A stretch of DNA of 64,000 nucleotides from Anaerolinea sp. (GCA_013822395.1 PNKK01000002.1:62001-126000), one strand, 5' to 3'; positions 1-9,666 are shown, numbered from the stretch's first letter. A program made the numbers and translations. Notes: a model not told the origin generated them from the letters alone.

Positions 1-45
1 GGGGTCAACATCGATCTCGCCTATCGCGAGATCCCTCCGGAGTGA
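1..45 (+). CDS. 3' end of an unidentified gene
   Basis: The first 45 bases read as an open frame ending GVNIDLAYREIPPE and a TGA stop. The rest of the gene lies to the left of the window. Fourteen codons are too few to assign a function. The stop is followed by about 100 bases with no gene before the phosphoesterase at 144, which fits the end of a transcription unit. Confidence 0.35.
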   Translation, partial: GVNIDLAYREIPPE

Positions 46-143
46 TCTCGCACTCCTCGCGAAGACCGCACGGGCTCCCGACCGGAGGCCCGCGCAGTTC
101 GGTCGGGGTCGATTAGCACAGCCGTCCGTCTTCGGAGTCGATC

Positions 144-1115
144 ATGCCGTTCTGGAACCGCTCTTCGACACGGCGCTACAGCCTGTTCTACGTCGCGGAT
201 CTCCACGGGTCGGAGAAGTGTTTCCGCAAGTTCGTGAACGCCGGGAAGTTCTACCGGGTAGACGCGCTCATCCTCGGCGGCGACGTCACGGGCAAGGCGC
301 TCGTGCCCCTCGTGCGCCTCGAAGACGGATCGTACGAGGCGCGATTCCTCGGCCGAACGGAGATCGCCCGTGACGAGAAGGAGCTCGCGATCGTGGAGGG
401 GCAGATCCGCTTCAATGGCTTTTACCCATTCCGGACCGACGCGGAGGAGCTCGGTCAGATTGCGGCTGATCCTGTCCGTCGCGAGAAGCACTTTCAGGGG
501 GTCATCAGCGCGGCAGTCCGTCATTGGGTGACCCTGGCCGACGAACGACTCGATGGCACAGGGATCGCATGCCTCGTGATGCCCGGCAATGACGATGGCG
601 AATTCGTGGGTGAGATTCTCTCGGAAGGGAGGAACCTCATCAACCCGGAAAGCCGCACGATCGAGCTTGGGCCGTATCAGATGCTCAGCTACGGCTGGTC
701 GAACATCACCCCCTGGAAGAGCCCCCGCGAACTGCCAGAAGATCAGCTCGAGGCACGGATCGAGGCCCTCGCGTCCGACCTCGAATCCGGTCGGCCTGCG
801 ATCTACAACCTCCACGTGCCCCCATACGGGACCCGGATCGATGATGCGCCCGAGATCAGGGAGGATCTCTCGCTCGTCGGGGGGTCGAGCGCGACCATGG
901 TGCCGGTCGGGAGCACTGCCGTCCGACGCGTCCTCGAGCGCCGAACCCCGATGCTCGGCCTTCACGGGCATATCCACGAATCGAGGGGGAGCGCCCGGCT
1001 GGGCCCGACCGTGTGCCTCAATCCCGGCAGCGACTACAACACAGGGATCCTGAAGGGCGTGATCGTCCGCCTGCGCGGATCGGACGTCGAGGACGTTCAG
1101 TTCGTTGCAGCCTGA
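144..1115 (+). CDS. Calcineurin-like metallophosphoesterase
   Basis: A 323-residue protein with the metallophosphoesterase metal-ligand blocks in order: DLHGS near residue 19, GGDVTG near 46, GNDD near 148, NLHVP near 223 and GHIHES near 275. The family uses two metal ions to hydrolyse phosphomono- or diesters. The substrate cannot be told from sequence. No signal peptide or membrane segment is seen, so it is probably cytoplasmic. It reads in the same direction as the M24 peptidase that starts 85 bases downstream and may be cotranscribed with it. Confidence 0.85.
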   Translation: MPFWNRSSTRRYSLFYVADLHGSEKCFRKFVNAGKFYRVDALILGGDVTGKALVPLVRLEDGSYEARFLGRTEIARDEKELAIVEGQIRFNGFYPFRTDAEELGQIAADPVRREKHFQGVISAAVRHWVTLADERLDGTGIACLVMPGNDDGEFVGEILSEGRNLINPESRTIELGPYQMLSYGWSNITPWKSPRELPEDQLEARIEALASDLESGRPAIYNLHVPPYGTRIDDAPEIREDLSLVGGSSATMVPVGSTAVRRVLERRTPMLGLHGHIHESRGSARLGPTVCLNPGSDYNTGILKGVIVRLRGSDVEDVQFVAA

Positions 1116-1199
1116 GCGCAACGACGTCATCTCGAGGCCTATGCCAGGCGCGACTTCCCCAACGGCTCGGGCGTGAGCCCGGCACCATCGGAGGTATCC

Positions 1200-2381
1200 A
1201 TGACCTCGTGGCCCCAGTACGACGCCCCGGCCCTCCGCGCCGCCCGTGCCGAGCGGGTCACTGGATTCATGCGCGCGCGTCATCTCGACCACCTCCTGTT
1301 GACCGGGTTCGACTCGATCCGATACGCCCTCGATGCCCGATTCCAGATCATCTCCGAGGGCTTCGACTGGTTCGTCGCCATCGTTGACGGATCTGGCGAA
1401 GGCGAGGTGTTCGTGCCCTGGGTGGACGAGGACGTCATCGGCCCGGACCCGGACGCGCCCGCGGTCCGGATCGCGCATCCGCTTCCGTCATGGGCGCCCG
1501 CGCTTTCGCAGACCGAGTACTGGTCGGAGGCTGTCGCCGCCGCGCTCTCGCGCCTCGGGGCAAGGCGGGTCGGCTTTGACCTAGTGGATGGGACGCTCCT
1601 GGAAGCGCTGCGTGGAAGGTGCCCGAAGGTGGAGTTCGTGGGCGTCGCTCGAGACCTGTACGACCTCCGGGCGATCAAGCTCCCGTCCGAAGTCGCGCTC
1701 CTGGAGGCCGCATCGACCGTGAACTGCGTGGCCGCCGACGCGGCGATCGATGGTGCGCGTTCCGGGATGACCGACTACGACGTCCTCTCAATCGCGATGG
1801 CATCGCTTCAGTCGGCCGGGGTCGAGTACCTCACGCACTCGCTGTGCAACATCCGGCGCGGGACCGGGACCTGGTTCGCCGTGGGCCAAACGCTCCGGGA
1901 GGGGGACGCCTACTTCTTCGACATCGGTTGTTACGGCCGGGGCGGGTATGCATCCGACATCGCGCGCGTCGGATTCGTCGGAGAGCCGCCCGCCCGAGTC
2001 TCGCAGGCATACCACCATCTCCTGGAGGCTCATCGAGTCGGCGAAGAGGCAGCTCGACCGGGAGTGAGGGTTGCCGACGCGCACGCTGCCATCAACGGAT
2101 ACCTGCACCGCCAGGGGTTCCCGATCACGCCGTACGGGACCGGCCACGGGATCGGGCTCCGGGCGTGCGAGCCGCCGACGATCCACCGCCGCGATCGAAC
2201 GTCGCGCGACGAGACGCTGATCGAAGGGATGACCATCGCACTTGAGCCAGAGACACAAGTCGAGCTCGACGGAGTCTCGATCCTCCTCAAGGTCGAGGAC
2301 AACTACGTCGTGGAGTCGAGTGGCCTTCGCCGCCTGACCTCGGCGCCACGGCCCATGCCGACGAGCGCGATCGTATCCTGA
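1200..2381 (+). CDS. M24 family aminopeptidase (Xaa-Pro peptidase type)
   Basis: A pita-bread-fold peptidase of 393 residues. The five metal ligands are visible: the two aspartates of FFDIGCYGRGGYASDIA (about 239-252), the histidine of GTGHGIGL (about 314) and the glutamates in ALEPE (about 348) and KVEDNY (about 364). The N-terminal 130 residues match the creatinase-like domain of prolidases. The ATG at 1200 is preferred over the upstream one in the ORF track because GGAGG sits five bases before it. Family members cleave X-Pro dipeptides or related amide substrates in the cytoplasm. The exact substrate is unknown. Confidence 0.85.
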   Translation: MTSWPQYDAPALRAARAERVTGFMRARHLDHLLLTGFDSIRYALDARFQIISEGFDWFVAIVDGSGEGEVFVPWVDEDVIGPDPDAPAVRIAHPLPSWAPALSQTEYWSEAVAAALSRLGARRVGFDLVDGTLLEALRGRCPKVEFVGVARDLYDLRAIKLPSEVALLEAASTVNCVAADAAIDGARSGMTDYDVLSIAMASLQSAGVEYLTHSLCNIRRGTGTWFAVGQTLREGDAYFFDIGCYGRGGYASDIARVGFVGEPPARVSQAYHHLLEAHRVGEEAARPGVRVADAHAAINGYLHRQGFPITPYGTGHGIGLRACEPPTIHRRDRTSRDETLIEGMTIALEPETQVELDGVSILLKVEDNYVVESSGLRRLTSAPRPMPTSAIVS

Positions 2382-2558
2382 GTCCCAAGGCCGGATCGCA
2401 CGGCCGACCTTCGGCCGGCGTCAGCCGGAATACTCGCTACTCGATCGAGCGGTGTTCTCCTCGGGCGGACGGGCATCGGCGCCCGATCGGCCGGGAATAT
2501 CGGCGCAGCGACTGCCATGCGCGAGCAGGAATGGACGGGCAGACTGGGACGGGCCGAC

Positions 2559-2864
2559 CTACTCGTCGCGAACCCGCCCGAACGGGCGCGCGCGGATCTC
2601 CACCCAGACGCCGTTGCGCATGTAGACGTCCTCGCGAAAGAGATCGATCGCGTCCTGTTCCGACGCGGCACGGACGATCGCCACCGTCGCCGATACGTCG
2701 AGGAACGCTCCGACCTCGAGCACGACCCCGGCCGCCTTGAGCGCCTGCATTCGGGCGATGTGCTCGGCTCGGAACGGCGCCCGGGTCTCGGCGGCGTCTG
2801 GCGCGTATGTCGCCTGGACGTGCCAGACAGTCTCGATCGGGGTGGGTGCGGTAGGCTCGGGCAC
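2559..2864 (-). CDS. YciI-like domain protein
   Basis: A protein of about 101 residues with the small ferredoxin-like fold of YciI proteins: a first strand (VWHVQATY), a histidine-containing helix (FRAEHIARMQAL), then ATVAIVRAASEQDAIDLF and a final strand. These proteins are stand-alone or sensor-linked small enzymes or binding proteins with no settled reaction. The GTG at 2864 is chosen because GGAG precedes it by five bases. The longer frame in the track starts in low-complexity sequence. Confidence 0.7.
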   Translation of the reverse strand: MPEPTAPTPIETVWHVQATYAPDAAETRAPFRAEHIARMQALKAAGVVLEVGAFLDVSATVAIVRAASEQDAIDLFREDVYMRNGVWVEIRARPFGRVRDE

Positions 2865-2942
2865 GTTCACTCCAGTGGCGGTGGTGCTCACCCACAGGGT
2901 ACCGGTCCGGTGGTCATCAACTGTCGCCACGTCAACGGTCGC

Positions 2943-2983
2943 CACGCCGGAACACTGGCACGCCGGAACACTGGCACGCCGGG
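2943..2983. repeat. Tandem repeat, 16-bp unit
   Basis: Two perfect copies and one partial copy of CACGCCGGAACACTGG lie head to tail between the YciI-like gene and the convergently placed transporter gene. No gene covers the repeat. It may be simple slippage. Confidence 0.85.
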
Positions 2984-2991
2984 GGCAACCG

Positions 2992-3858
2992 TCACGTACG
3001 GGCGCCACCCGCGATCATCGTGATGGCGACCGCGGCAAGGACGATCCCCGCCGCGTGCGAGCGCGTGACGCGCTCGCGCAGGATCGTCGCCGCGAGGAGC
3101 ACCGTCACGACCGGGTAGAGCGACGAGACGACCGCGGCGGTCGCCAGCGCGCCGCGCGCCGCAGTCAGGAACGCCACGTTTCCGATCAGGTCCACCGCCC
3201 CGATGCCGATCGCCAGAGCCCATGACGCCCGCGGCAACCGCCAGGCGCGCCGCCCGGCGACGATGACCGCGGCGAAGACGGCGACCTGGACGCCGCGAAT
3301 GCCGGCCAGCGGCGCGAGCAGGTAGGCGCCATCGACGCGCGAAAGCACGAAGCTGAGAGCCCCGAGCGACAGCCCGGCGAGGATCCCCAGCGGAAGCCCG
3401 GACGGACGATTCGAGCCGTGATCCGGGACCGCTGAGACGATGACGACGGCGATGAGGGCCAGGCCCATGCCGCTCAGGGTGACCGCCGACGGGACGCCCT
3501 CCAGGGCGATCCCGATGAGCGCCGGCGTCATTGCCGTGAGGATCGCCGCGACGGGTGCCACGATGCCCATCCGGCCGACCGCGAGACCTCGATACAGGGA
3601 CGACACCCCCGCGCATGCGAGCAGGCCTGCACCGAGCACAAGGGCAAGGTCACGGACGCCCAGGACCGGCTCTGCCCGGACGACGGTGGCCGCCAGCGCG
3701 ATGAGGAAACCGACGCCCTGGGTCACGACGAGCACTCCGACGACGGGCGACCGCCGGCCGAGCAACCCGCCGCCAAAGTCGGACATGCCCCATGCCGCCG
3801 CCGAGGCGAGCGCGAGCAGTACCACGCTGAGCGACTGCGACAAGACGATCTCGGGCAT
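2992..3858 (-). CDS. EamA/DMT-family transporter
   Basis: A 288-residue integral membrane protein with about ten hydrophobic helices and the internal two-fold repeat typical of EamA (drug/metabolite transporter) proteins. The second half opens at GLPLGILAGLSLGALSFVLS. The ATG at 3858 (MPEIVLSQ) leads directly into the first helix. Substrates in this family range from metabolites to toxic compounds and cannot be assigned here. It lies 28 bases downstream of the SbcC-like gene and may be read with it. Confidence 0.8.
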   Translation of the reverse strand: MPEIVLSQSLSVVLLALASAAAWGMSDFGGGLLGRRSPVVGVLVVTQGVGFLIALAATVVRAEPVLGVRDLALVLGAGLLACAGVSSLYRGLAVGRMGIVAPVAAILTAMTPALIGIALEGVPSAVTLSGMGLALIAVVIVSAVPDHGSNRPSGLPLGILAGLSLGALSFVLSRVDGAYLLAPLAGIRGVQVAVFAAVIVAGRRAWRLPRASWALAIGIGAVDLIGNVAFLTAARGALATAAVVSSLYPVVTVLLAATILRERVTRSHAAGIVLAAVAITMIAGGART

Positions 3859-3886
3859 GCGCGACGCGACGAGGGGACGGCGCCGG

Positions 3887-6058
3887 TCAGGCGACCCCGA
3901 CGGGCTCCCGGTCCACGGCGCTGGGACCATCGAGGACCCGGACCGCGTCCGCGGCGGCGTCGTACCGCTCCGAGGTCGTCAGGTAGATGACCTGGAAGTC
4001 GGCGCTGATGGTACGGAGGAGCTCGAGGGCGCGCTGGGCGCGCTCGTCGTCCAGCGTCACGAACGGGTCGTCGAGCACGAGCGGCGGCCGCCGATCGCCG
4101 GTCACGAGCCGCACCAGTCCGATCCGCGCGGCGAGGTAGACGAGGTCCAACGTGCCCTGGCTGAGTGCGCTGACATCCACCCAGTCGTCGCGCTCCGGGG
4201 CGAAGACCTCGATCCCGAGCGTCGCGTCGTCGACGCGGACGCGCCGGTACCGGCCGCCGGTGACCTGCTCGAGGTCTCCGACCATGTGCTTCTCCAGGTA
4301 GCGGGTGGCGGTGCGCATGGTCGCCCGCTCGGCGGCATCGATCGCCTTGAGCGTGAGGTCATAGACGCGGGCTCGCCGCTGGAGCGTCGCGAGCTGCTCT
4401 TGCCAGAGCGCGAACCGCTCGGCCTGGCCGGCGACCTCCTCGGCGTCCACGGTGTTCTGCTCCACCTTCGCCCGGGCGTTCGCCTCCTCGTCCCGTGCCG
4501 TCTCGACGGCACGCTCGGCATCCTTGACCTCGACCTCGAGCCGCTCTCGGGCGCGCGGCTCCCTGGCGATCGGGCCAAGCTGCTCCAGGGCGCCGCTCTT
4601 CTGGTCGATCTCGAGCGCCGCGGCGTCGCGCAACGACGGCAGGACGTCCGGCGGCTCCCGTCCCACGAGCCCTTCGAGCTGCGCCGAGAGCACGTCGATC
4701 TTCGCGACGTGGGCCTCCTCGGCGGCGAGCAGCGCCTCGGCGGCGGCCATGTCCGGCAGGTCGAGGCTGGACAGTTGGTTGGCCATCGCCAGCTCCGCCT
4801 CCCGGAGCTCCTGCTCGAGCAGCGATCGGCCGCGCAGCCGCCGATCGATCTCGACGTCCCGGAGCTCCTTCTGGCGTGCAAAGCTGGTGGCCGAGATCCG
4901 CTGACGTCGGCCGACGAGCGCCAGCACCAGTCCGACGAGGACGAGCCCGAGCGGGACCCCGAAGCCGCCGGGGAGCGCCAGGACTTCGAACTGGCCGGCG
5001 GCTGCGATTGCTGCGCCCGCGACGATGAAGGCGATCGCCGCAATCGCGGTCGGACGCCACGAGCGCGGCTGCGGGACCTCGAGGTCGTACTTGACCTCGA
5101 CCTCGCCGGACAGGATCGCGCGGAGCTCGCGCATCCGCATGTCCAGTTCGCGGAGCCGGGCGATCACCGACCGCAGGACCGGTAGCGGATCGCGCGCCGG
5201 GTGGGCGTCCTGGAGTCTGGCGATCTCGTCCGAGACCTGGACCGCGGTGCGGTAGCGCTCGAATCGCTCCTGGGCTGCGTCGCGGTCGGCGATGAGGCGC
5301 TCCGCCTGGCGCGCTTTGTCGAGAAGCGACCGGCGCTCGGTGAGCGCCGCGTCCGCCTCTGCCCGCTGTCCGCGCGCGAAAGCCAGCCGGTCCCGATCCC
5401 GCTCCAGCCGCGCGAGTGCGGCCTCGCCCTGCTCCAGGGCCGCGCCCGCCTGCGCCACCGCGGCCTCGGCGACCTTCAGTCGCCCGGGATTCTTCTCGCC
5501 GCGCGTGCTCAGCTCATACAGCGCCTTGTCCAGCTTCTTCCGGGCTCGGCTCGTGCCGCGATCGGCGCCGGAGATCGATGCCTGGAGTCGATCTCGCAGG
5601 GCGCCCTCGTCCCGGGCAAGGTCGGCCACCTCGTGGTGGCGGACCGACGCGGTTGAACGGAAGAACGCCTCGGTCGGGACGCCGGTGAGCTCGGCGAGCA
5701 CCTGGTCCGCGAGCGCCGGGTCATTGATGGCCTGGCCGTCGTACTCCATCCGGACGGTGCCCTTCACGCCCCGGAACGCCTTCTCGACGAAGCCGGTGTG
5801 GACGCCGTCCTCCTCGTCCTGCTCGAATTCGATCCGCACCACCGGTCTGGCGTCCTCGGCAGCGCCCCATGTTCGGAGCCCCTCGATGTCCGCCGACGCC
5901 GACGTGACCCGCCGCGTGAGCCCGAGCTCGACGGCTCGCTGGAGCGTCGTCTTCCCCGACTCGTTGGGGCCACGCACGATCGTGAGGCCGCGAGCCAGCT
6001 CGAGGTCGAGGTCCCCGTGCCGACGCAGGTCCTGGAGGCGAAGGCGGGTGATCCTCAC
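3887..6058 (-). CDS. SbcC/YhaN-like coiled-coil ATPase with membrane hairpin
   Basis: A 723-residue SMC/Rad50-superfamily ATPase. It has an N-terminal Walker A (GPNESGKTT, about 32-40), long heptad-rich helices, and a C-terminal half with signature LSQGTLDLVYLAARI and Walker B LVLDDPFVTLDD. There is no CxxC zinc hook between the coiled coils. Two hydrophobic segments (about 345-395) take its place, as in YhaN-type proteins. The GTG start overlaps the stop of the upstream phosphoesterase (GTGA), so the two are translationally coupled. The pair should form a DNA-end processing complex, here probably membrane-associated. Confidence 0.82.
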   Translation of the reverse strand: MRITRLRLQDLRRHGDLDLELARGLTIVRGPNESGKTTLQRAVELGLTRRVTSASADIEGLRTWGAAEDARPVVRIEFEQDEEDGVHTGFVEKAFRGVKGTVRMEYDGQAINDPALADQVLAELTGVPTEAFFRSTASVRHHEVADLARDEGALRDRLQASISGADRGTSRARKKLDKALYELSTRGEKNPGRLKVAEAAVAQAGAALEQGEAALARLERDRDRLAFARGQRAEADAALTERRSLLDKARQAERLIADRDAAQERFERYRTAVQVSDEIARLQDAHPARDPLPVLRSVIARLRELDMRMRELRAILSGEVEVKYDLEVPQPRSWRPTAIAAIAFIVAGAAIAAAGQFEVLALPGGFGVPLGLVLVGLVLALVGRRQRISATSFARQKELRDVEIDRRLRGRSLLEQELREAELAMANQLSSLDLPDMAAAEALLAAEEAHVAKIDVLSAQLEGLVGREPPDVLPSLRDAAALEIDQKSGALEQLGPIAREPRARERLEVEVKDAERAVETARDEEANARAKVEQNTVDAEEVAGQAERFALWQEQLATLQRRARVYDLTLKAIDAAERATMRTATRYLEKHMVGDLEQVTGGRYRRVRVDDATLGIEVFAPERDDWVDVSALSQGTLDLVYLAARIGLVRLVTGDRRPPLVLDDPFVTLDDERAQRALELLRTISADFQVIYLTTSERYDAAADAVRVLDGPSAVDREPVGVA

Positions 6059-7218
6059 AGGGTCACCTCCTCGCCGGCGAGCAGGAGTCGGCCCAGACGG
6101 AGCGCGTCCCGCAGCTCGCCGGCCGCCGTTTCGTCGTCCGCAGCTTCCAGCTCCGCCACCTGCGCTTCGACGTCGCGGATGAACGCGCCGAGGACGGTGT
6201 CAGGCGGCGGGATCGCGCCCTCCGTGAGCGCGGGTACCGAACGATCCCGGACGCGGACCTTGAGAAATCGACCGCCGATCGCAGCTTCGATCTCCTCCAC
6301 GTGGAGGTCCAGCTCGTCCGGGCGCACGCCGATGAGCCGGACGTCGAGGACGAGGTCCGGATCGGCGCGGGTCGCGAGCAGGTCGATGAGCGCCGGTTGC
6401 GAGGCCACCCCCGCCGCGTCCAGCTCCACCTTCTCGAACCGCGTCCGGCCGACCTGCCGCTCGTCGAGCTCCACCTTCTTCTTCCCGTTGTGCTCGTCGA
6501 GCGTCACGAGGAGCACCTTGCCGGCACGATCCTGATCCAGCGCCACCGGCTCCGGGGCACCGGAGTACGCGTATACGGTGGAGCCGGCACGTCCGCGGCT
6601 CGTGGAGTGCCAGTGCCCCAACGCCAGGTAGTCCAGGCCGGTCGCGGCGATCTCCTCGGTCGTGACGACGACCTCGTCCCCGTCCGTCTGACCGGGAATC
6701 GCGACGGAGCCGTGGACCATCCCGATATGCCACGTCGCGCTGGCATCCCTGCGGACGTCCATGCCCTGGAGGGGCGAGTGCGGCGCACGCTTGGCGGCGA
6801 AGACGCGGCCGTGGACGACGACGTCGAGCGCCTCGAGGACAACGGACTCGCGGTCCGGCGTCAGGACGGTGAGCAGGTCAGACCCGACCGCGCCGGCGAG
6901 GGCGGGGAGGTCGTACGAGCGGTAGATCGACGCCCGGTCGTACACGTCGTGCGTCCCGGGGATGATGACGGTCCGGATCCGGGCGTCGACGAGCCGGCGC
7001 AACTCGCCCACCACGCGCTCCACGGAGCGGCGCGGCTGGACGTTGGAATCGAAGAGATCCCCGGCGACGAGCACCAGGTCGACCGGCTCCGCGAGGGCGA
7101 GGTCGATCGTGGCACGGAAGGCCGCGAACTGGCGCTCGCGCTGTGCGGCTGCCTGCTCGCCGAGGTCCGCGTGGCGGGCACCCAGGTGAACATCGGCCGT
7201 GTGGAGCACTCGGAGCAT
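6055..7218 (-). CDS. SbcD/YhaO-like DNA repair metallophosphoesterase
   Basis: A 387-residue Mre11/SbcD-type phosphoesterase with DVHLG near residue 9, GDLFDS near 50, GTHD near 85, MVHGS near 155 and GHWH near 190. These bind two metal ions in the exonuclease/endonuclease partner of Rad50/SbcC ATPases. The ATG at 7218 is chosen because it begins MLRVLHTADVHLG with no extension. The stop overlaps the ATPase start, which supports a two-gene operon. The 407 bases upstream (7219-7625), shared with a divergent gene, show no convincing promoter and no further gene. Confidence 0.85.
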   Translation of the reverse strand: MLRVLHTADVHLGARHADLGEQAAAQRERQFAAFRATIDLALAEPVDLVLVAGDLFDSNVQPRRSVERVVGELRRLVDARIRTVIIPGTHDVYDRASIYRSYDLPALAGAVGSDLLTVLTPDRESVVLEALDVVVHGRVFAAKRAPHSPLQGMDVRRDASATWHIGMVHGSVAIPGQTDGDEVVVTTEEIAATGLDYLALGHWHSTSRGRAGSTVYAYSGAPEPVALDQDRAGKVLLVTLDEHNGKKKVELDERQVGRTRFEKVELDAAGVASQPALIDLLATRADPDLVLDVRLIGVRPDELDLHVEEIEAAIGGRFLKVRVRDRSVPALTEGAIPPPDTVLGAFIRDVEAQVAELEAADDETAAGELRDALRLGRLLLAGEEVTL

Positions 7219-7625
7219 TCGGTGTGCCGGCCCTCCAGGTGGATCCCGATTCGAGGAACGCTCCCGGGTGCCCGACCCGTTTCGGGCCGCGGGTGCCACC
7301 GGATCGGCGACGCCAGCGAGCCACGGGTCCCGATGAACGAAGCGGCCTCAGTGTATCCGTCCGTCGTCCGGAACTGTCGCCGAGCATTGTGACAGGTCGC
7401 CTGCCACAACTGGGCCGCTTCCCCGCGAATCCGGGGCGGCGGGCACCCGGCGGGCCCTCCGGCGATCCGGTGTATCCTCCGACGAACGAACATCGGTGCG
7501 CCCCGCCCAAGGGACTCCACATCGGCACCACGGGTTGCGGCCCCGGCTTCATGCCGTCCCCGCGATCTCGTCGTCGATCCTGGCGGAGCGCACCCAGCGG
7601 ACATCGCGCCTGGGAGGCAAACCCT

Positions 7626-7955
7626 GTGACCTATGTGGATCGGACGCTCACCTGCGTCGACTGCGGCGTTGGATTCATCCACTCCGCCGACGATCAGAAG
7701 TACTACGCCGAGAAGGGGTTCTCCTCGGATCCAAAGCGCTGCGTGAGCTGTCGGGCCAGCCGGCGGGCGGCCCGCGACGGCGGCCCTGACGCCCGCGACC
7801 TCGGCGGCCCACGCGGCTACGAGACCGGCGGGAGCCGCGAATACTTCGCGGTCCTCTGTTCCGAATGCGGCAACCAGGCCCAGGTCCCGTTCAAGCCGCG
7901 GATGGATCGGCCGGTCTATTGCTCGGACTGCTTCCGGAAGATCCGCCCCGAGTAG
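7626..7955 (+). CDS. Two-part zinc-ribbon protein
   Basis: A 109-residue protein with two treble-cysteine modules. The first is CVDCG ... CVSCR with the intervening KYYAEKGF segment typical of the probable zinc-ribbon domain. The second is CSECG ... CSDCF near the C terminus, following a Gly/Arg linker. The GTG start is preferred because GGGAGG lies eight bases upstream. Function is unknown. Proteins of this layout are, as far as I recall, frequent in Chloroflexota, which is one reason for the tentative host assignment. Confidence 0.75.
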   Translation: MTYVDRTLTCVDCGVGFIHSADDQKYYAEKGFSSDPKRCVSCRASRRAARDGGPDARDLGGPRGYETGGSREYFAVLCSECGNQAQVPFKPRMDRPVYCSDCFRKIRPE

Positions 7956-8007
7956 GCGGCCCACGACCGCCGGATCGGGACGGCCCCTCGTCCCGGGCTG
8001 CCCGTGG

Positions 8008-8715
8008 TCAGAGCCTGAAGGCCTCTCCGCGCCGGTAGCGCTCCCGGTGCCGCCCGCGCCAGATGGTGACCCTCGCGCGACCGTGGACCTGCCAGACCCC
8101 GTCTCGACCCACGACCGCCGTGTCCTCGTCCAGGCCGAGGACGGCCACGCCCCGCGGCGCCTGGAGCGCCATGAGCGCGATGACGGGCTCCGGCCACGCA
8201 TCGTAGTGCGGTAGAACGGCAAGGCCTCCCACGAGGCCGAGCCCGTCGGGCCACCGGAGCGGCCAGGGCAGACGGCCGCGGCGGAACTCCGGCTGACACT
8301 CGGCCAGCACCATCGCACCGGCCGAGCAACCGGCGATCACCGCTCCGCGCTCGTGGGCGTCGCGCAGGGCGGTGCCGACGCGGCTGCCGTCGAGCACGTG
8401 CCGGAGGTGGCCGGGCTTGCCGCCTGACACGTAGATGAGGTCAGCCTCGCCGATCGCCTGGGTGGCGCCGTCGTCGCCCGCCTCCTCGCGGGTCCGGACG
8501 AGGACCGGCTCTACCTCCGCCCCGAGGGCCGCGAAGTGCTGGACGCCCATGTCCGCCCAGCGCCGGAAGACGGACTCCCCATCCGGGGCGGACGCGGTCG
8601 GGAGAATCACGACCCGGGGACGGGCGCGGCCGATCGACGCCAAAAGATCGCGGTCGAAGGCCGCCATCCCCGGCAGGAACTCACCGGCGCCGACGAGCGT
8701 CACGGGTCCGGGCAC
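8008..8715 (-). CDS. Peptidase S51 / class I glutamine amidotransferase-like protein
   Basis: About 235 residues with features of the dipeptidase E/cyanophycinase superfamily: VSGGKPGHL, then the nucleophile elbow GCSAGAMVLAE with the catalytic serine, and HYDAW further on. Family enzymes hydrolyse aspartyl dipeptides or cyanophycin. The GTG at 8715, starting just before PVTLVGAGEF, is the likely start. The longer frame to 8802 lacks a good ribosome site. The assignment to the family is firm, the substrate is open. Confidence 0.75.
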   Translation of the reverse strand: MPGPVTLVGAGEFLPGMAAFDRDLLASIGRARPRVVILPTASAPDGESVFRRWADMGVQHFAALGAEVEPVLVRTREEAGDDGATQAIGEADLIYVSGGKPGHLRHVLDGSRVGTALRDAHERGAVIAGCSAGAMVLAECQPEFRRGRLPWPLRWPDGLGLVGGLAVLPHYDAWPEPVIALMALQAPRGVAVLGLDEDTAVVGRDGVWQVHGRARVTIWRGRHRERYRRGEAFRL

Positions 8716-8898
8716 GGCGAGGAGTCTAGCGCCTGTGGCGTTCGGGTCCGCCTCCCCTCTCCACTCGACGGATGACCTCGACGCAGCGCGGGTCGACCGC
8801 ATCCGTGACGGCAGGTCGCCGACCCCATTGACCTGCGTCGCCGCGGCCGCGCATCATCAGGGCGGGAGGGGCCGCCATGGCCCCGGAAGGAGGAAGCG

Positions 8899-9666
8899 GT
8901 GGGACTGTACGGTGGACGCGCGGGTGCGCAGCTCACGATCACGGATGCGCTGACCACGGGCTACCGGTTTCTCCTGAAACCGGCGTTCTCGATCCCGATC
9001 CTCGTCATCGGGGTCGTCATCAACCTGATCGTCATCGCCGCGTTCGTCCCGTTGATCGTGGGACTCGTGGGTGGGGACGTGACCGACGCGACCGTCGCGA
9101 TCGGCGGGCTCGTGGCGGGACTCTTCGGTGCCGTCATCGCCGCCATTATCGGCGGCATCGTCCTGAACCTGTACGGGCAGATCTGGGCGGTCATGGCCAG
9201 CACCGGTGAGCCGCCCACGATCGAGCAGGCCCTGTCGCGGGTTCGCGATCGGTGGATCAGCGTCCTGGGTGCCGGGATCATCGTCGGGGCGATCACGCTC
9301 GGCTCCCTCATCGTTGTCGGCAGCGTCGCCGCGGCCCTCGGCGGGATCGGCGTGCTCCTTCTTCTGGTGGGCATCGTCGTGATCATCTACATCGGCATCC
9401 GGCTCTCGCTGGCGGGCTGGATCGCAGCCGAGGGAACGAATGCACTGGACAGCGTCAAGTCGTCCTGGGAGATCACGAACCGGAAGATGCTCCTGATCGT
9501 CGGCTGGAGCATCGTCATCGCGCTCGTCATCTTCGTCATCACGTTCGTCGTCGGCCTGGCGCTGAATCTCATCCCGTTGGTCGGCCCGGCGCTCACGCAG
9601 ACGCTCGGGTCGGCGTTCGGCTTCGGCGCGGGCGTGACCCTCTACCGCCGCGTCAAAGACGTCTGA
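8899..9666 (+). CDS. Polytopic membrane protein
   Basis: A 255-residue membrane protein with about six hydrophobic helices in three pairs. A short soluble stretch (GQIWAVMASTGEPPTIEQAL) resembles the membrane domains often annotated as glycerophosphodiester phosphodiesterase membrane-domain or DUF975-like proteins. The GTG start follows AGGAGGAAGCG. No catalytic motif is seen, so no reaction is assigned. It is followed by a hairpin terminator shared with the convergent gene. Confidence 0.7.
   Translation: MGLYGGRAGAQLTITDALTTGYRFLLKPAFSIPILVIGVVINLIVIAAFVPLIVGLVGGDVTDATVAIGGLVAGLFGAVIAAIIGGIVLNLYGQIWAVMASTGEPPTIEQALSRVRDRWISVLGAGIIVGAITLGSLIVVGSVAAALGGIGVLLLLVGIVVIIYIGIRLSLAGWIAAEGTNALDSVKSSWEITNRKMLLIVGWSIVIALVIFVITFVVGLALNLIPLVGPALTQTLGSAFGFGAGVTLYRRVKDV

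Noticed and set aside
21-1478. 485-codon minus-strand frame
   Set aside because: Antisense to the phosphoesterase and M24 peptidase, which have clear catalytic motifs and proper starts.
3440-5185. 581-codon plus-strand frame
   Set aside because: Antisense to the transporter and SbcC-like ATPase, with no fold-like pattern.
7219-7625. Promoter pair between the SbcD-like and zinc-ribbon genes
   Set aside because: Possible -10-like TACACT and TATCCT are present but without matching -35 boxes.
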